Assembly (NCBI GenBank): GCA_002179805.1
Contig: NAVB01000171.1
Coordinates: 1 to 64,000 of the forward strand
DNA length: 64,000 bases
Source of the DNA: Acanthamoeba lenticulata
Taxonomy: Eukaryota; Discosea; Longamoebia; Acanthamoebidae
Direction of reading: 5' to 3'
Positions within the stretch are counted from its first letter, which is position 1. Each line of letters starts with the position of its first letter. This document shows, piece by piece, positions 50,922 through 63,800 of the stretch. The notes below the pieces were generated by a model. The model was not told the DNA's origin, made no database searches, and was given only the letters and a program-made list of their open reading frames with translations. Position numbers and translations under genes: made by a program.

Positions 50922-53900
50922 TCAGTTTACTGTGGGTGTGTTGAGGACCGGGCCCTGAGGTAGCTTCTGCTCGACGGGCAGAAGCTGTTCCAGGGACAGG
51001 GCGTCATAAAGGCGTCCGTCGAGCATGACGGACTTGACCTGGCGCGCGAAGGTCGTGTTGATCAACGGGCTCGCCGCCGCGTCGAAGAAGACCAGGTCGG
51101 CCAGCTTGCCGGGCGCCAGCGAGCCTAGGTCCTCGTCCAATCCCAGCGCCCGCGCGCCCGCTTCACCACCACCAACTTGTGTGAGGCGCTCATCGCCAGT
51201 GACGTGCGACCGACGTGGTGGCTGCACACGTACCCATCGTGGCCGTGTACAGGACCTGGTAGGGCGTGAGGCCGCCTTGCGCCATCATCATCATCTCCCA
51301 GTGGAAGCCGACGCCCTGCCATGTCGCGATACAACCACGTGGTTAAGACCATTTTTCATGGTTATGATGAACGGCGACAGGAGGGGCAGGAAGGACTGGA
51401 TGGGCAGCAGAATGGTTACCTGTTGCTGGCCATGGGCGCCCGTCTGGACGATGCCGCCAGCGTTGAAGACAGCAGCCACAGACTTGGCGGTGGCGAAGTG
51501 GTGGTAATCCCACGGCGCCTCGGCCTTGGGCCGACGCAGGGACCTGGAACCCGCGCGAGGATAGGATGAGCACAGCAAAGCCCGAGCCAAGAACGGAACA
51601 TTGGAGGGGCTATCAAGGGGGGAGAAAGACCTGGCCATGACGGGGGCGTTGGGCACGAACTGCATGAGGCGCGGGTCCTCCCACACGTTGGTGGCCTGGT
51701 ACCAGTACTCCTCACCCCACAGGCCGCCGTAGTTGACGATGAGCGTGGGCGTCCAGGCCGTCCCCGACTGGGCGAACAGCGTGACCTGTGATACGGAGCG
51801 GCAGAGGTCGTCGTTGTCGTTGTCGTTGTCGTCAGTTGCTGCCTCGAAGAAGAAGCAGAAGAAGGAGAAAGAGAATGGGAGCACACGCACGACGTCGTTG
51901 TACAGGGGCGCCATGGGGAGCGAGTGCTCGATGGTGGTATGGCCGTCCATTATCTGGTTGAGGTTGGCGTAGAACATCATGCCGCCCTCAGGCACCACGT
52001 CCATTGCCAGCTCGCGCGCGGCCTGGAGGAGCTGCTGCCGCGCCGCCCGGCACGGTTGGTTGTAGGACTTGGCCGAAAAGGCTCCATAGGCCTTGATCCG
52101 CTGCAGGGCCGTCCGCGCGTCTTCCAGGCTGTCGATCTCGCAGTGCAGCGGCCCACCGGCGCCGTAGATTACCGTCCCCTGTAACGTGTGACAATCACGT
52201 TAGACTCAACCCTCTGTTGTTTTAACTTTGCTTTTGTTTTGTTTTTTTGTTGTTGTTTTTGTTTTTGTTTTTTTGTTTTTGTTTTTGTTTTTGTTTTTGT
52301 TTTTGTTTTTTGCTTGCTCACGTACGGTGCTGAAGATGCGAGGCCCAATCTTCTTGCCGCTCTGGACCAGCTCAGCATCGGCGAACACGGACCTGTGGTG
52401 ATGAGCATCACGGCGATTAATGACAGATGAGTGCCACAACGCGAGGGGTGCTTGTAAGGAGAAGGTGAAGAAGTACGCCGAGTCGGCCGACGGGTTGTGG
52501 AGGGTGGTCACGCCAAAGGCCAGGTTGACGAGGAACTCCCAGCTCTGCTTCACGAACCAGTCGCTTCCGCCAGCCCAGTGGGCGTGAACGTCGACAAAGC
52601 CCGGGAGCACGACCGACCCGGCCATATCGCGCTGCTGGGCGCCCGTGGGGCACGGCACCTCGGTCATGGGCCCCAACTGAGGCGATCGCCATTCATGTGA
52701 GCATCTCACAGCGGCAAGGCTCTCGCTGAGAAGGGAGAGGACGTACGGCTTGGATGCGCTGTCCGTTGACCACGAGGCGGGCGTTGGACACAATGTTCTC
52801 AGGCCGTTCGTCGGGCGTAGCCATGGTCGCCAGCGTCACCTGTCTCGAGGCCGTGAGCAGTTGCACTAAAGCCTAAACGGCCCATGGTGGCGTACGTTGT
52901 CAAAGCAGACAAAGGTCGAGGCCGTGCCCACGGGCGCCTGGAAGCTCAAGTCGTAGGCCGTGGTCCAGGCCTCCACGCACGGGAAGTCGAGGTTGGTGTG
53001 ACAGTCATTCAGCGTCTGGTGGGCCGGGAGGCGGTAGGCCGCGGCGGCGTGGAGCCAGGCGAGGTCCCACTGACGGCCGTCGCGCTGGGCCCACGTCACG
53101 TAGTGCAGGCCGTGGGCCGACGCCCGCTGAATATGCTTGGGCTGATAGCCCGGCCGTGAAGACACAATCATGGGCGCCGCCTCCGCGTCGAGGGGCGTCA
53201 AGTAGAGCTGGTAGAACTCGGCAAAGGCCACCGCGCTCTCGTCGGGCGCGACCGAGATGGACGTCGCGTACTTGCTCTGCGCCAGTACCTGGGCGCTGCC
53301 CGTGGCGATGTCAATCTTGACCAGCTGCATCTGCGGGTAGCCCCCGCGCTGCACAAACACCGACTTGCCATCGGCCGCAAACGACGGGTTGTCGCCGCTG
53401 GTCGTCAGCAGCTTCGAGCTCCAGTCTGGGCCATCACACGTCGTGCATGTGAGCTTCTGCACAATGTCGGTATCGCGGGAGAGGGCGGAGAAGGGCACCT
53501 GCGCCAGTCCGGGTGGCTATGTAAATGCCGGCGTTGCGAGAAAAGAGGCTCCCGCTGAGCGAGTCACCGCCGAAGCGCTGATAGACCAAGACGTTGCTGT
53601 CCACTGGCGAGAACTTGGGGTAACCATAGCGCCCCATGGGCAGCGTTATGTTGCTCGTCTGCGCCCCGCAGCACCACCCATTGGTGAGGTTTGAGTAGTC
53701 AAGCCACCGCCCAGGCACACAGGCACTTGGCCGCACCTGACCAACGGCGCCGGTGGAGAGGTCGATGCCAACTATCTGGATGGTGGCAAGGGCGCGGTCT
53801 TCCCACAGGACGTGCACGAGCTGCGAGCCGTCGTGGTTGAAGGACGGATGGAACTCAAACGCGGCCGTTTGAGTTGGTTGAAGCTCTGTCGCGGTGCCAT

Positions 53901-56052
53901 TGGGCAGCGCCTTCCCTGGCAAGCGTGCCCCACATGATACGCGAAGTGAGCTGGTCATACCTCCCTCTCGCGTGCGCATATCGCATGCAGGCAAGGGGCG
54001 GAGTACAGTAGGTCTTGCCGAGGGCTGTGAAGGCCACATAGTCGCGCTTGTTGACAGTAACAAACGACGCCCAGTTGGCCACCTTCACCCCGAACGTCGT
54101 GCCGGGTCCGGCCGAGTAGCTGTGCGGACCCAAGGTCATGCATGCGCCCCACGAGTGAGGCCCCCAAGTCCACATTCTGCTGCGATGGCGAAACGTACGT
54201 TTCGGTCAGGTTGACGCGTGTGCGCACGGTGTCAGCCACGGGCAGTTCAACGTTGATGGTGAAGGGCACGTCAGTAGCCACGCCGTTCTCAAGAAGCACC
54301 CTGCACGAGGCCCCAGTGTCACCATAGGCCACATAGTGACACCATCACGACCAACACCACATGACAAGGTGGACGAACCGCGCAAACTTGCCGCCCTTGA
54401 CCCAGATGAGGACCTCGGTGTCGTTGTTAACAAAGGCGAAGCTCGGGTAGACCCCGCACGGCGCCGACGATTCCTGCTGATCAAAGTCCAGCAGGCGGTA
54501 CACAATTCTCTCGTTGCCTGCCCATTGCACAACGAAAGCCCACCGCCCGGGATCAGCGACGTCGCTCTACAGACCCTGCGAGCCCAGGCGCAGCGAACCT
54601 GATTCGAGATCCTTGGTGATGAGGGTCGTGTTCTCGTAGATCCGGCGGATGAACGCCAGCGTCTTGCCGTCCTTGGACAGCACGGGCCGGGCCGCCTGCA
54701 CGATGCCGTAAGGCGCTGGTCAGCCCACCAGTCCGTTGTTGTGGGTCCGGAGAAGAGCTGGCCGCACCCCGCCAGGCCCGCCGGCAAGCTGCTCGGTGGC
54801 GTTGGACGAGCGGTCGAAGCGGCTGATGGCAAAGATGCCCGCGTGCGGGTCCTTGTTGTAGTTCCAGTAGGTCGAGTCGGCCACGTTCTCGCTAAAGTAG
54901 ACGAACTGGCCGTCGGGAGAGTAGAAGGGCTCCTGCGGGCCCACCTGCGAGGAGGGCGTGGCGCGCCCGACCAGCCGCTGACCGCCGCCCGCGGCCACCG
55001 CGCCTTCCGCGGAAAACTGCCAGATCTCGCCGGCTGGGATCGAACGTGTCGAGGTGTACCACTTGACCGCCACAAAATGCTGCCCGTCTGGCGCCCACAT
55101 GGCATTGCTGCACTCACCGCCGTGGCGGAGCATCAGGTCCTGAACACACGCAAGCGACAGTTGCGTGGCATGACCGTACCTGACGGTGTGGAAGGGCTCC
55201 TGCGTGAGCTGGCGCTGGGCCCGGGTTGCCAAGTTCATCTCCCACACGTTGTCGCAGCCGGACAGGTCGCTGCAAGCACAGGTGGTCGTGTGAGCGAACG
55301 ACCTTGAGCGAGGTGCAAGAAGTGAGGGAAAGGCACCTGGTGAAAATGATCTTCGTGCCGTCGGGCGAGTAGCGCGCCTGCGTTTCGAAGGCCGGGCCGC
55401 CGCGAAGAAGCGATGCCACGCCGCCCTTCATGTGTTCGTGAGTGTGCGCGCAAGGTGAGTTAAGGGCCCAGGAGAACAGAGAGCCAGAAGAAGTCGTGAG
55501 AGTACCGCGATAGGCAGCGTGTAGATGTCTCCGAGGAGGTCGAACAGGATCTGCTGGCCGTCGGGCGACACGTCGATGTTCATCCATGTGCCTGTCCAAG
55601 CGCTGCGCATCAGCCAAGAATCTTTGGCATCACGCATGAACAGTGGTGCGCGCACCTTCAGTGGTGGTGAAGCTGATAGTCCGCGAGTGATTGGCTGTTA
55701 TGTTCCACGGCGCATACGGGCCCAGCGGGAAGTCGTTCGTGCTGTCCTCCACTTGCGGGCCCTGCAAAGCCAAAACTCTCGATAAAATGAAAGTTTCAAA
55801 GAGGAAAACAGAAAAGCAGGCGGGGGCAAAACGAACGGGGCAGGGTGCGGGTGACGGTGTGGACCCGCCGCCAGAGTTCGCGTCATCAAGCTGCACGGCG
55901 AGCACGATGGTCGCAATGACAAAGGCCAGGCACGTCACAGCAAGAACGCCCACCAGCCCAAGCATGACCCGCCCTTTTGTGAACCAACCGCGTCGCCCAT
56001 AGTCAATGAGCGCAGGTCCCGTGTATAAGGGCCTTTCCTCTTCATCCATCAT
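50922..56052 (-). CDS. Type II membrane amidohydrolase with TolB-like beta-propeller
   Basis: Twenty-one exons (ascending): 50922-51160, 51234-51315, 51420-51543, 51631-51785, 51891-52178, 52326-52392, 52477-52676, 52747-52839, 52896-53425, 53499-53658, 53737-53915, 54007-54119, 54199-54300, 54379-54517, 54599-54695, 54768-55107, 55180-55269, 55337-55425, 55506-55591, 55656-55777 and 55865-56052, giving 1160 residues. A short cytosolic tail precedes one membrane helix (about 27-52, VMLGLVGVLAVTCLAFVIAT). PD40/WD40-like blades follow (NIDVSPDGQQILFDLLGD, ARYSPDGTKIIFT, MWAPDGQHFVAV). The amidohydrolase metal site is FVDVHAHWAGG (His 807, 809), with IEHS and GAHGQ supplying later histidines. 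The same two-part layout occurs in bacterial secreted amidohydrolases. The catalytic part should face the lumen or outside. The first intron's acceptor is the least certain. Confidence 0.9.
52232..52312. repeat. GTTTTT microsatellite in an amidohydrolase intron
   Basis: On the plus strand the units are mainly GTTTTT, about 11 copies with a few interruptions. It lies in the intron at 52179-52325, so on the transcribed strand it is an A-rich CAAAAA tract. Confidence 0.9.
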
Positions 56053-56829
56053 GATCTTTGTGCTGTTGGGCAGCGGCAAGAGTAAACCCAAAGTCAGTCT
56101 GGGTCTTTCTTCTTCCTTTTCGCCGCAATAAAGCTAAAGAATGAAAATAAAAAAGTCAGGAAAAACGTTATTTTCCTTCTCCTCACCACAGCAATGGAAC
56201 ATGTTTGGGCGTGGGCAGCTGCTATTGGTTCCTTAGTTGTAGCAACATGACAAGCTGAGCAGATTCCTGCAGCGCCCGGCCCACTGTTTGCCGCACGGAT
56301 CGCTCTACGTCATCGATCACCAACCGCTCACGGCCTTGCAGGCAGCTTTGTGCACACAACCTCATACTGTAGGACTTGACAGGGCCAGAGGCAGATCTCT
56401 GGTTCGGAGGAGAGAGCGCCAGTCTATTTCGCACCGCGAGCGAAGAGTGGCCAGCTCTCAACAAAAGCGGTGCAGCACCGTTGAGCTTCTGCGCGACGAG
56501 AGTACCGTAGCAACCACGGTGAGGGCCAACGGTCGTCCGCGGCAACGGAGGTAGCAATTACGCAGAAAAATAGGAGCGGACACGGAAAGCAGAGACGAGC
56601 ACACAGCTCGCCCCCTCACCCGGTGGCCTAGCCGACACTAAGCTTGTTTTGCGATTGAACCAGCAGCAGCAGCAGCAGAAGAAGAAGAAGTAAAGAGGTC
56701 GTTTGGCGCGTGGGGAACGCCAGCTTCAGTCTCTTTGAAACGACACACGCACACTGCATATCTCAGCAGCTGAGACGCCTCCAATCAAGAAGATAGCGCG
56801 TAGAGTGCAAAATCTGTCTGTCTCTTCGA
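56053..56829. promoter_or_regulatory. Divergent intergenic region
   Basis: This 777-bp spacer separates the amidohydrolase (minus) and the kinase-like gene (plus) and must contain both promoters. A short CAG run followed by an AAG run lies near 56660-56690. Short ORFs on both strands are unconvincing. Confidence 0.45.
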
Positions 56830-58482
56830 ATGGAAAAACAGAAGCAAAATGACGATGATGGCGGTCAGACTCTGGTGGAACAACAAGTAGCTGACGCTGA
56901 AGAGGCCGCCGTGCCAGGAGATTCTCCGGCTCCCCCAACAACCGCAACCGCAACTTCTTCTCCATCATCAAGCGGGGAAAAGACAGAGGAGGAAATCGAG
57001 CGGAGAAGGAAAAGGAAGGAGGCACATCGTAGACATCGCCGCGAACGAGAGCTGCAGAAGCAGATCTTAGAGGCCGAAAGGCTAAGAATTAACTATCTAC
57101 AAGATCCGCGGAAGAGGATAGGCCGCGATTACGAGCAATGGCAGGCGGGCCAAACGGTGCAAACACCGGAGGCCCAGCAGAAGCTTACCATTCTGCGCCG
57201 AATCGATGACGGCCACGCCGGCGTCGTCTTCAAGGTGAGAGATGAGGCAGGCAGCATGCTTGCCCTCAAGGTACCACCGTTCACCACCCCAACCCCTCCC
57301 ATCAATATTATTTTGTTTTCAATGCATCGAAGCGCGCGCGGCCTCTTCAAGATGCCACCCTTTTGTTGTTGTTGTTGTTGTGGTGGTGGTGGTTAAAACA
57401 AAAAACCACACACCTAGGTGCCGCGGAGCGAGTCGGAGAAGCAGTTCAAGAAGCTGCACCAGGAAGTGGCCAAGAACGCGCGGATGCAGTCGCTCGGGCT
57501 GCCAGTGGCGGAGATCACGGAGGAGGGCGGGGACTACCTCGTGAAGCGGTGGATCGACGGGCTGCGGGGCGACCACTGGTTCATCCAGTGGAACGAGAAG
57601 GGCCGGCCGCTGGACGACCTGGCCTGGCGACGGCTGTGCGAAATGTTTGACATGCTCGCGGCCAAGAACATCTACGTGCAGAACCTGAAGGATCTCAACA
57701 TGATCTGGGACGGGCAGAAGTGGGTGGTGATCGACGTGGGCTACTTCAAGGCGGGCCTCACGCCGCAGCAGGCCCTCGGCCGCTACTACGAGACCTTCGA
57801 CGGCCGGTGGAACAAGCCACGCTACAACCGCGGTCGGTTTATGTTCCTCTGCCCGACCATCGCCGCCCTCAGGGGCCACTCGCACCCGCAACACTACATT
57901 AAGCGCGAGTCAGCGCGCACGGCTTACCAGCGGGGCATCACCGGCAAGTCCAAGACGTCCACCGCCGAGGGCGATGCCAGCGGCAGCGGCGAGCTGCTTC
58001 TCCCGCGGATCGACACCACCAATGGCGGCCCCATGTCGCCGCTCCTGCCCGGCGGCAAGGTGGGCGGTCTCGGCGCCAGCAACGGCGGGTCGTCGGAGGC
58101 CATCAACGACATCAAGCGCAAGCAGGCCGAGGCCGCCATGGCCGTCCTCGAGCGGGCCAACCGCAAGAAAAAGAAGAAGCAGCGGCAGGCCGCAGCGGCA
58201 GCCAGTGGAGGCGGCAGCAAGGAGAGCGACGCTGTCGACGGTGCCGCGGCGACGACGACAACCGCCACGGCGGTGACAACAACGGTCAAGGACGAGAGCG
58301 GCGGTGAGGAGAAGACGAAGAAGCGAAGTGCCAAGGACGAGGAGAAGGAGAAGAAGGAGCTCAAGGGAAAGAAGGAGAAGGAGCTCAAAGAAAAGAAAGA
58401 AAAGAAGGAAAAAGAGCTTCGAGAGAAGAGGGACCAAAAGGAGAAGGAGAAGAAGGAGAAGGAGCAAAAGAAAAAGAAGTGA
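56830..58482 (+). CDS. Atypical protein-kinase-like protein with lysine-rich tail
   Basis: Exons 56830-57270 and 57418-58482 give 501 residues. The N-terminal 100 residues are disordered and then basic and coiled (EEIERRRKRKEAHRRHRRER). A kinase-like core spans about 115-310: glycine-rich-like DDGHAGVVFKV, a possible ATP lysine in SMLALK (147), a catalytic-loop-like segment NLKDLNMIWDG (about 236) and WVVIDVG in the DFG position. The HRD triad is absent (VQNLKDLN), so it is either a divergent kinase or a pseudokinase. The last 180 residues are low complexity, ending in a long Lys/Glu tail. The intron splits the predicted core just after the lysine. Confidence 0.7.
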
Positions 58483-58611
58483 TGCAGATCAGCTCCGCTT
58501 CACAGGCCGTGCTTCTTCCCCTCTACATGTACCGTTGCTATCCACAAAACAGATTTTTGATTTTCTTTTATTTTCTTCATTTTCCTGCAGCAACCAACAA
58601 GAAATGTTTGA

Positions 58612-58625
58612 AATAAACAAATAAA
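58612..58625 (+). terminator. Tandem polyadenylation signals
   Basis: Two overlapping AATAAA hexamers (58612-58617 and 58620-58625) lie 130 nt after the kinase-like gene's stop and mark its likely 3' end. The remainder of 58483-58791 shows no gene. Confidence 0.6.
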
Positions 58626-58791
58626 ACTCTTGCCCGAGCTGGCGGAAAGGAGGACGGAAGACAGGCGAAAGTGGCTATGGAAGCTCCTCAAAACGTGGCG
58701 GGTGCACCGGGCAAGGTTGTCCAGCCGACAGCCAGACACGTTGAGCGCTTATCTGTGTGCACTTGCGAAAAGCAATTTGATCAAGCTGCAA

Positions 58792-60487
58792 ATGGCCGAA
58801 CAACAAGGGCGGGGAAGACGCGTTAGCTTTAATCGTGGAGACCAACGACGCTCATCCATTCCTGCCAATGCCAGCGTATGGGACAAGTATTTGTGGGACT
58901 TCAAAGGTTCGAAAGAGTCCACAAAAGCTCTTTTGTGATGAACACCGAATGATGAGTGGTGTTGCCGACTGTAGTGGAGGACATATGGGGCCGCGACCGC
59001 TTCAAGGAGACAGACCAGCTCAAGCGGGAGGTCATGGACCGGTTGCTGTTTTTGAGCAGCGACGACAACGTGGGCGACTTGCTGTCGATGCTCACCAAGC
59101 ATGGTGTGCTTTCGGCTCCCATCTACGATGACGATCAGAACATGTGCGAACCCTCAAGCTGTATGGGGATGGGAAGAGAGTTGCAACTCTCATGAAGGTG
59201 AGGATGCTCCGCTCCTCTGCATAGGTTTGCTGGGTCAGTGGACGTGCTGGACCTGGTGACCCACTGCGTGAAGCAAATGAGCCGGGGCACGCTGATTGAT
59301 GACGACCGATTCTTCAAGCAGACGGCAGTGGGCCAGATCGTCAACCTGTCCGGCCGCAATCGCTGGACGCCCATCGACCGACGGGCGCCGCTGCGCATCC
59401 TCTTCGATATGCTCTCCCTCCCCGACGTCCATCGCGTGCCCGTCGTCGACAACAAAGGCACTGTTGCTCTCTCTCTCTCTCTCTATTCTCTGCCCTGAAC
59501 TCCTCGATAGAGAAGCGAGCATTCATGATCTGACTGTGCTGTCGCGACATCGCGACACGGCCCCACACAGAGGACAAGCCCGAGCAGAAAGTGTTGGGCC
59601 TGGTCACGCAGTCGCAGGTGCTGAGCTGGCTGTGGGAACAGCGCGACAAGGAGGGATTCCCGCAGGATGTGCGCCAGCTCAAGCTCCGGGAGTGGAAGTC
59701 ATCGGTCATGTGCGGGACCGACATGCTATGGCTTGTCGACCAGCAGACGAGCCTGGCCGACGCCTTCCGCACGATCAAGCGCGAGCGCGTGACTGGCGTC
59801 GGGGTGGTCAACGCCATGGGCGAGCTAGTGGGCAACGTGAGCGCCAGCGACATCAAGGTGTGCGTCGCCAGCGGTCGAGCCCTGATCGACCTCCTCACCA
59901 TGAGCCTTGAGCGGTTCCTCGAGCTCAAGGGCTCGCTGATGGTCGACATGGACAAGCCGCTGAGCCATCGGCTCCCGATCACAGCCACTCCCGACGACAC
60001 CATGGAGCAGGTGCTGGACAAGCTCGTCACCCATCGCATCCATCGGCTCTGGATCGTTGACAACAGCCCCGACGGCGACACCGACGAGGCGGCCAGCAGC
60101 CCTTCCCTGGTTGATCAACTGGTACTACGCCAATTAGCATTCAATGCGGCCTGTGCCTCCTAATGTGCGGTGTGTGTGCCTCAGGGCGTGGAGGACTCGT
60201 CGTCAACCAAGAAGAGGAAGAGGAGTGGCGGACTGGTGCCGATTGGGTGCGTGAGCCTGTGCGACGTCCTCAACGAGCTGGCCTGCTTCGAGAGCACGGA
60301 GCCGTTCATACCAAAGATGGAGGGTGTGGACGAGGGCTACGTTGAAGACGAGGAGGATGAAGAGAACGAAAGTGACTATCTTGAGGACGTGCGAGCGCAC
60401 CGGAGAAAGCGGTCCAAGGCCAAGAAGGGCCAACAGTCGGCTCGCGAGCGCGCCAATCGAGCCTCCTCGCCGGTCACCAACAAGTAG
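58792..60487 (+). CDS. Four-CBS-domain protein (AMPK-gamma-like)
   Basis: Exons 58792-58906, 58975-59143, 59225-59462, 59573-60121 and 60185-60487 give 457 residues. Four CBS repeats form two Bateman modules: LLSMLTKHGVLSAPIYDDD to VDVLDLV; ILFDMLSLPDVHRVPVVDN to VLGLVTQSQVLSWL; ADAFRTIKRERVTGVGVV to NVSASDIKVC; and VLDKLVTHRIHRLWIVDN to GCVSLCDVLNEL. This layout is that of AMPK gamma/SNF4, which senses adenine nucleotides, but it also occurs in other CBS proteins, so kinase regulation is only a hypothesis. An N-terminal basic segment (GRGRRVSFNRGDQRRSS) could be phosphorylated. The C-terminus is acidic, then a basic RAHRRKRSKAKKG patch resembling a nuclear signal. At the 59462/59573 junction a GC donor is also possible; I used the GT donor. 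Confidence 0.85.
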
Positions 60488-60852
60488 CGCATCAACCAAA
60501 GAGAGAAGAAGGAGGAGAGCGAGTCTCGTGTGTGTGTGTGTGCGCACAGCCGCGTGGCTGCCGTCGGCGTGTTGTTTGAAACGAAACTCCTGGAAGGGCA
60601 ATTTACGGCGATTTGGCTAATTGTGGCCTTTTTCTTGTGTCGTTTTCTCTGGTGCCGCGTGCGCAACGAAGGGAGGGTTGAGGGAGGCTTGAGGCAGCAG
60701 CTGGCCAGAGTGAGCTTGATCGACACTGCGGCGGAGCTTGGCCTCGGAACGCGCTCCACAGCAGATCACTTTAATCTCCCGCTTCGCCGAGACCTTGGGT
60801 TCGCCGAGAGGCGCACAGAAGCAGGCAGCGCGGCCACCACTAGAGACGAAAG
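60488..60852. other. Intergenic region upstream of PI4K-beta
   Basis: No gene is seen. It holds the CBS gene 3' end and the PI4K promoter, with a short GT repeat near 60529-60542. Confidence 0.45.
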
Positions 60853-63800
60853 ATGGGCGACAAGAAGGGCAAGGAGGTAATTATGGACGGTGAGGAGGAG
60901 TTCGTGCTTCAAATTCGGAACCTCGATGCAGAGGAGGAATCGAATTCAAGTTCTGGTTCTCCGTCCCTCAACAGCTCTGAGCAAGCGATCGATACGGTAA
61001 CCACGACGCCCAGCAGCATCTTGATGGAGCCTATATCAGCGGCAAACGTTGGGTCGCTGTTGCGCTTTTTCCAGTCCATGTTCTTTGATTCGTGGATCAC
61101 CATCTCGTATCTCTACAAATTTCGCGATCACGCTGGCGTATGTGATTACCTTTGCAACGAGCTCTACAAATTTCAAGAACGCGATGTAGAGAAGTACATT
61201 CCACAGCTGTGGTACGTGCACTCTCTTTACTCTCAATGATTGTTTCTTATTCATTGATTTAGTATGTGTCCCAATACTAATGTTGCTGGTGATGCAGCAT
61301 CTTGTTGCTCAACAAGAAGGAAAAAGACAGCTCGCTTGCTCGTTTCATGATGGACAAATGCGCTTCTTCCATGCACTTTGCGCTTCAGATTGCTTGGCAG
61401 CTGCAGGTTCGTCTGTTCCTCCTCGCTCATGACGTCATGTGCAAAACTCACTAGTGTGCTCTCTTGCTGGGTGGTTCAACATGTGTGTCTTTCTCCCCAT
61501 ACCCTTGTAGGCCTACATCACCTACGGCGGCGACCGGCTGCCGACGACACCACAGGAAAAGGAGTTCAAGGAGCGCTGCCTTCGGCTGCATGAAGAGGTC
61601 GAGATTGCCACGGTTAACTGCAAGAGCTCCCTCCGCCTCAGGTTTCTTTTTCTTCTATACTCACACTCGCGCATTTCCGCTTCTTGAACTGGACTCATTC
61701 TGAAGTTCCTATCCCGTGGTGTGTACAAAACAGGGCGCTGGTGGACTTCTCGCCGTTTGTGTCCGTGGGCGGGCCGGTGAAGGGCGAGGCCGGGCTCGTG
61801 GAGGACATTGACCGGTCCCTCGATCCGCAGCTCTACGCCAAGCGTCTTGTGCGCAGCCTGGGCGAGCGACGAAACTCCCTCCCACAGCACATCGACCTGC
61901 CCTCGCCTCGCAGGCGAGACAGCGATGCATCCTCCTCCTCCTCCAGTTCTGGCGCTCCGCAGCAGCAGCAGCAGCAGGAGGCCACCTCGACTGCTGAGGC
62001 GCCCGCCGAGTCTAGTGAGACCAATGGTGCCGCCAAGTCCGGTTCGGCATCGAGCGAGGAGAGCGAGAGCGACCACGAGCTTTTCAAGGATAACAAGGCT
62101 GCGGTGGCGGACGAGTACAAGCAATGGGACGCAGCCCTCAGCAGCCTGGACACGCTGCCGCAGGAGGACGCCATGCACATCATCATTGGCCTGTCCAAGC
62201 GCGAGCGAGCCCAGTACTACAGCAATGTGGTATCATTTGTAGATAAACTCATCGACATCGGCGAGCAGCTCATCCTCGTCCCCGAGGATCAGCGCAGTAC
62301 GTGGGGGGAGTTCTCTTTTTCGTTCTTTCTTCTTTCGTTTTTCTTTACTTTTGTTTTGTTCCGAGCCAGTTCGCTCACCTCTTGCTCTCTCCATCTCACC
62401 TTCGCGGTGCGTGAACAGAGGAACGTCTCGACCGAGATCTCAAGTACCTGGGCGAGCATCTGGTGGACGGCCTCTACTTGCCCATCTGCGGCGCGACGGA
62501 CTCGCACCATTGCATTGTCCGCTTGCTGCCCCAGGAATCGACGCCCCTCCACTCCAAGGCCAGGGTACAGCCCCCTCCCCCCTAAAAGGGATCCCTGTCC
62601 AACCCGCGTGAGCTTGCACATGACCACGACTTGACTCAATCACGTGCACACGCCCCCTCCACCCAAACACACAGGTTCCTTATTTATTTTACTACGAAAT
62701 CATTGAGAGCGGGGAGAAGTGTTCTGCGCCCAACCTCTATCACTTCAATCTCGAGAGCGCGCGTCTCGGGGCCGGCGTGCCTGGCGTGCTCTCGCCGTTT
62801 GACGAGCCCAATGCCGTGGCCGACCCCGCCAAGTCGACGCGCAGCCCGATGGGGAGGCGCGGCGGTGCCAAGGGCGCCTCGTCCACTGGCACGAGCGGCC
62901 AGATCGTGTCGCCACTGACGCCGTCGAAGCGGGTCAAGGCGTCATCGATCGTGCCCAAGATGGGCTACTACTCGGAGGAGAACCTGCCCTCGCCTGACCA
63001 GGCCGACACCGCCGAGACGCCCGACTCGCCCTTTGACGATCAGCCAACCGAGCAGCAGCAGCAGCATGACGAGAGCGAAGAAGACGAGGAGGAGGTCGAC
63101 GACTTTTCGCAGGCCATCGACGGGGACGGCTCCCGTAGCGAATCGGATGTGGCCATGCTGGAGAAGCTGTACGAACTGGGCAGCAAGCAGTCCGACGTCG
63201 CCACCTCTGATGACGAGTCGCAGCACGAGAAGAGCGACTCCACGCACGAGGAGAGCGGCTCGGAGCAGCCTCAGACTCAACAGCCGACGCAACAAGAGGA
63301 GCGGCCCGCGGAGCAGCAGCCCCAGTCCCAGCCCCAGACCTCAGCAGTCTCGGCCGTCGTCTCTGCTGCGGGCGGGCCGACACCAGCGACCAGCGATAAG
63401 CCGGCGGAGGGGACGACGCCCGAGATCACCCTATGCTCTATTTTCGGTGAGAGCTGGAAGGACAAGGAGAACCGGATCCGCAAGGAGTCGCCATTCTCCC
63501 ACCTGCCCAACTGGAGTGCGTCGTCTTTCCTCCTGTAACTCGCCTCCCGAAGCGCATCATATCTGACGGGGCCTGCTTGGGCGCAGAATTGGCGGCGGTG
63601 ATCGTGAAGAGTGGCGATGACCTGCGCCAGGAACAGCTGGTATGATTCCCCATTTACGTGTCGTTCATCCATGGACGCCTCTGCTAACGTAGCATGCGGG
63701 CTGATGTGGCGTGGTGGTTGTGGGGGATCACCAGGCGTCACAGCTGCTGACGCACTTCAAGGAGATCTTCGAGAACGGCCTCTTGCCCCTCTTCCTCTAC

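Noticed and set aside
52232..52312. GTTTTT repeat as a functional element
   Set aside because: It lies wholly within an intron and looks like a simple microsatellite; no further structure is visible.
54518..54598. Apparent in-frame TAG suggesting a broken amidohydrolase
   Set aside because: A GTTCGC donor and GGGCAG acceptor flank it in matching phase, so the stop lies inside an intron and the protein is continuous.
59463..59572. Second GC-AG intron in the CBS gene
   Set aside because: A canonical GT donor with an alternative AG acceptor also restores phase, so a non-canonical intron is not required.
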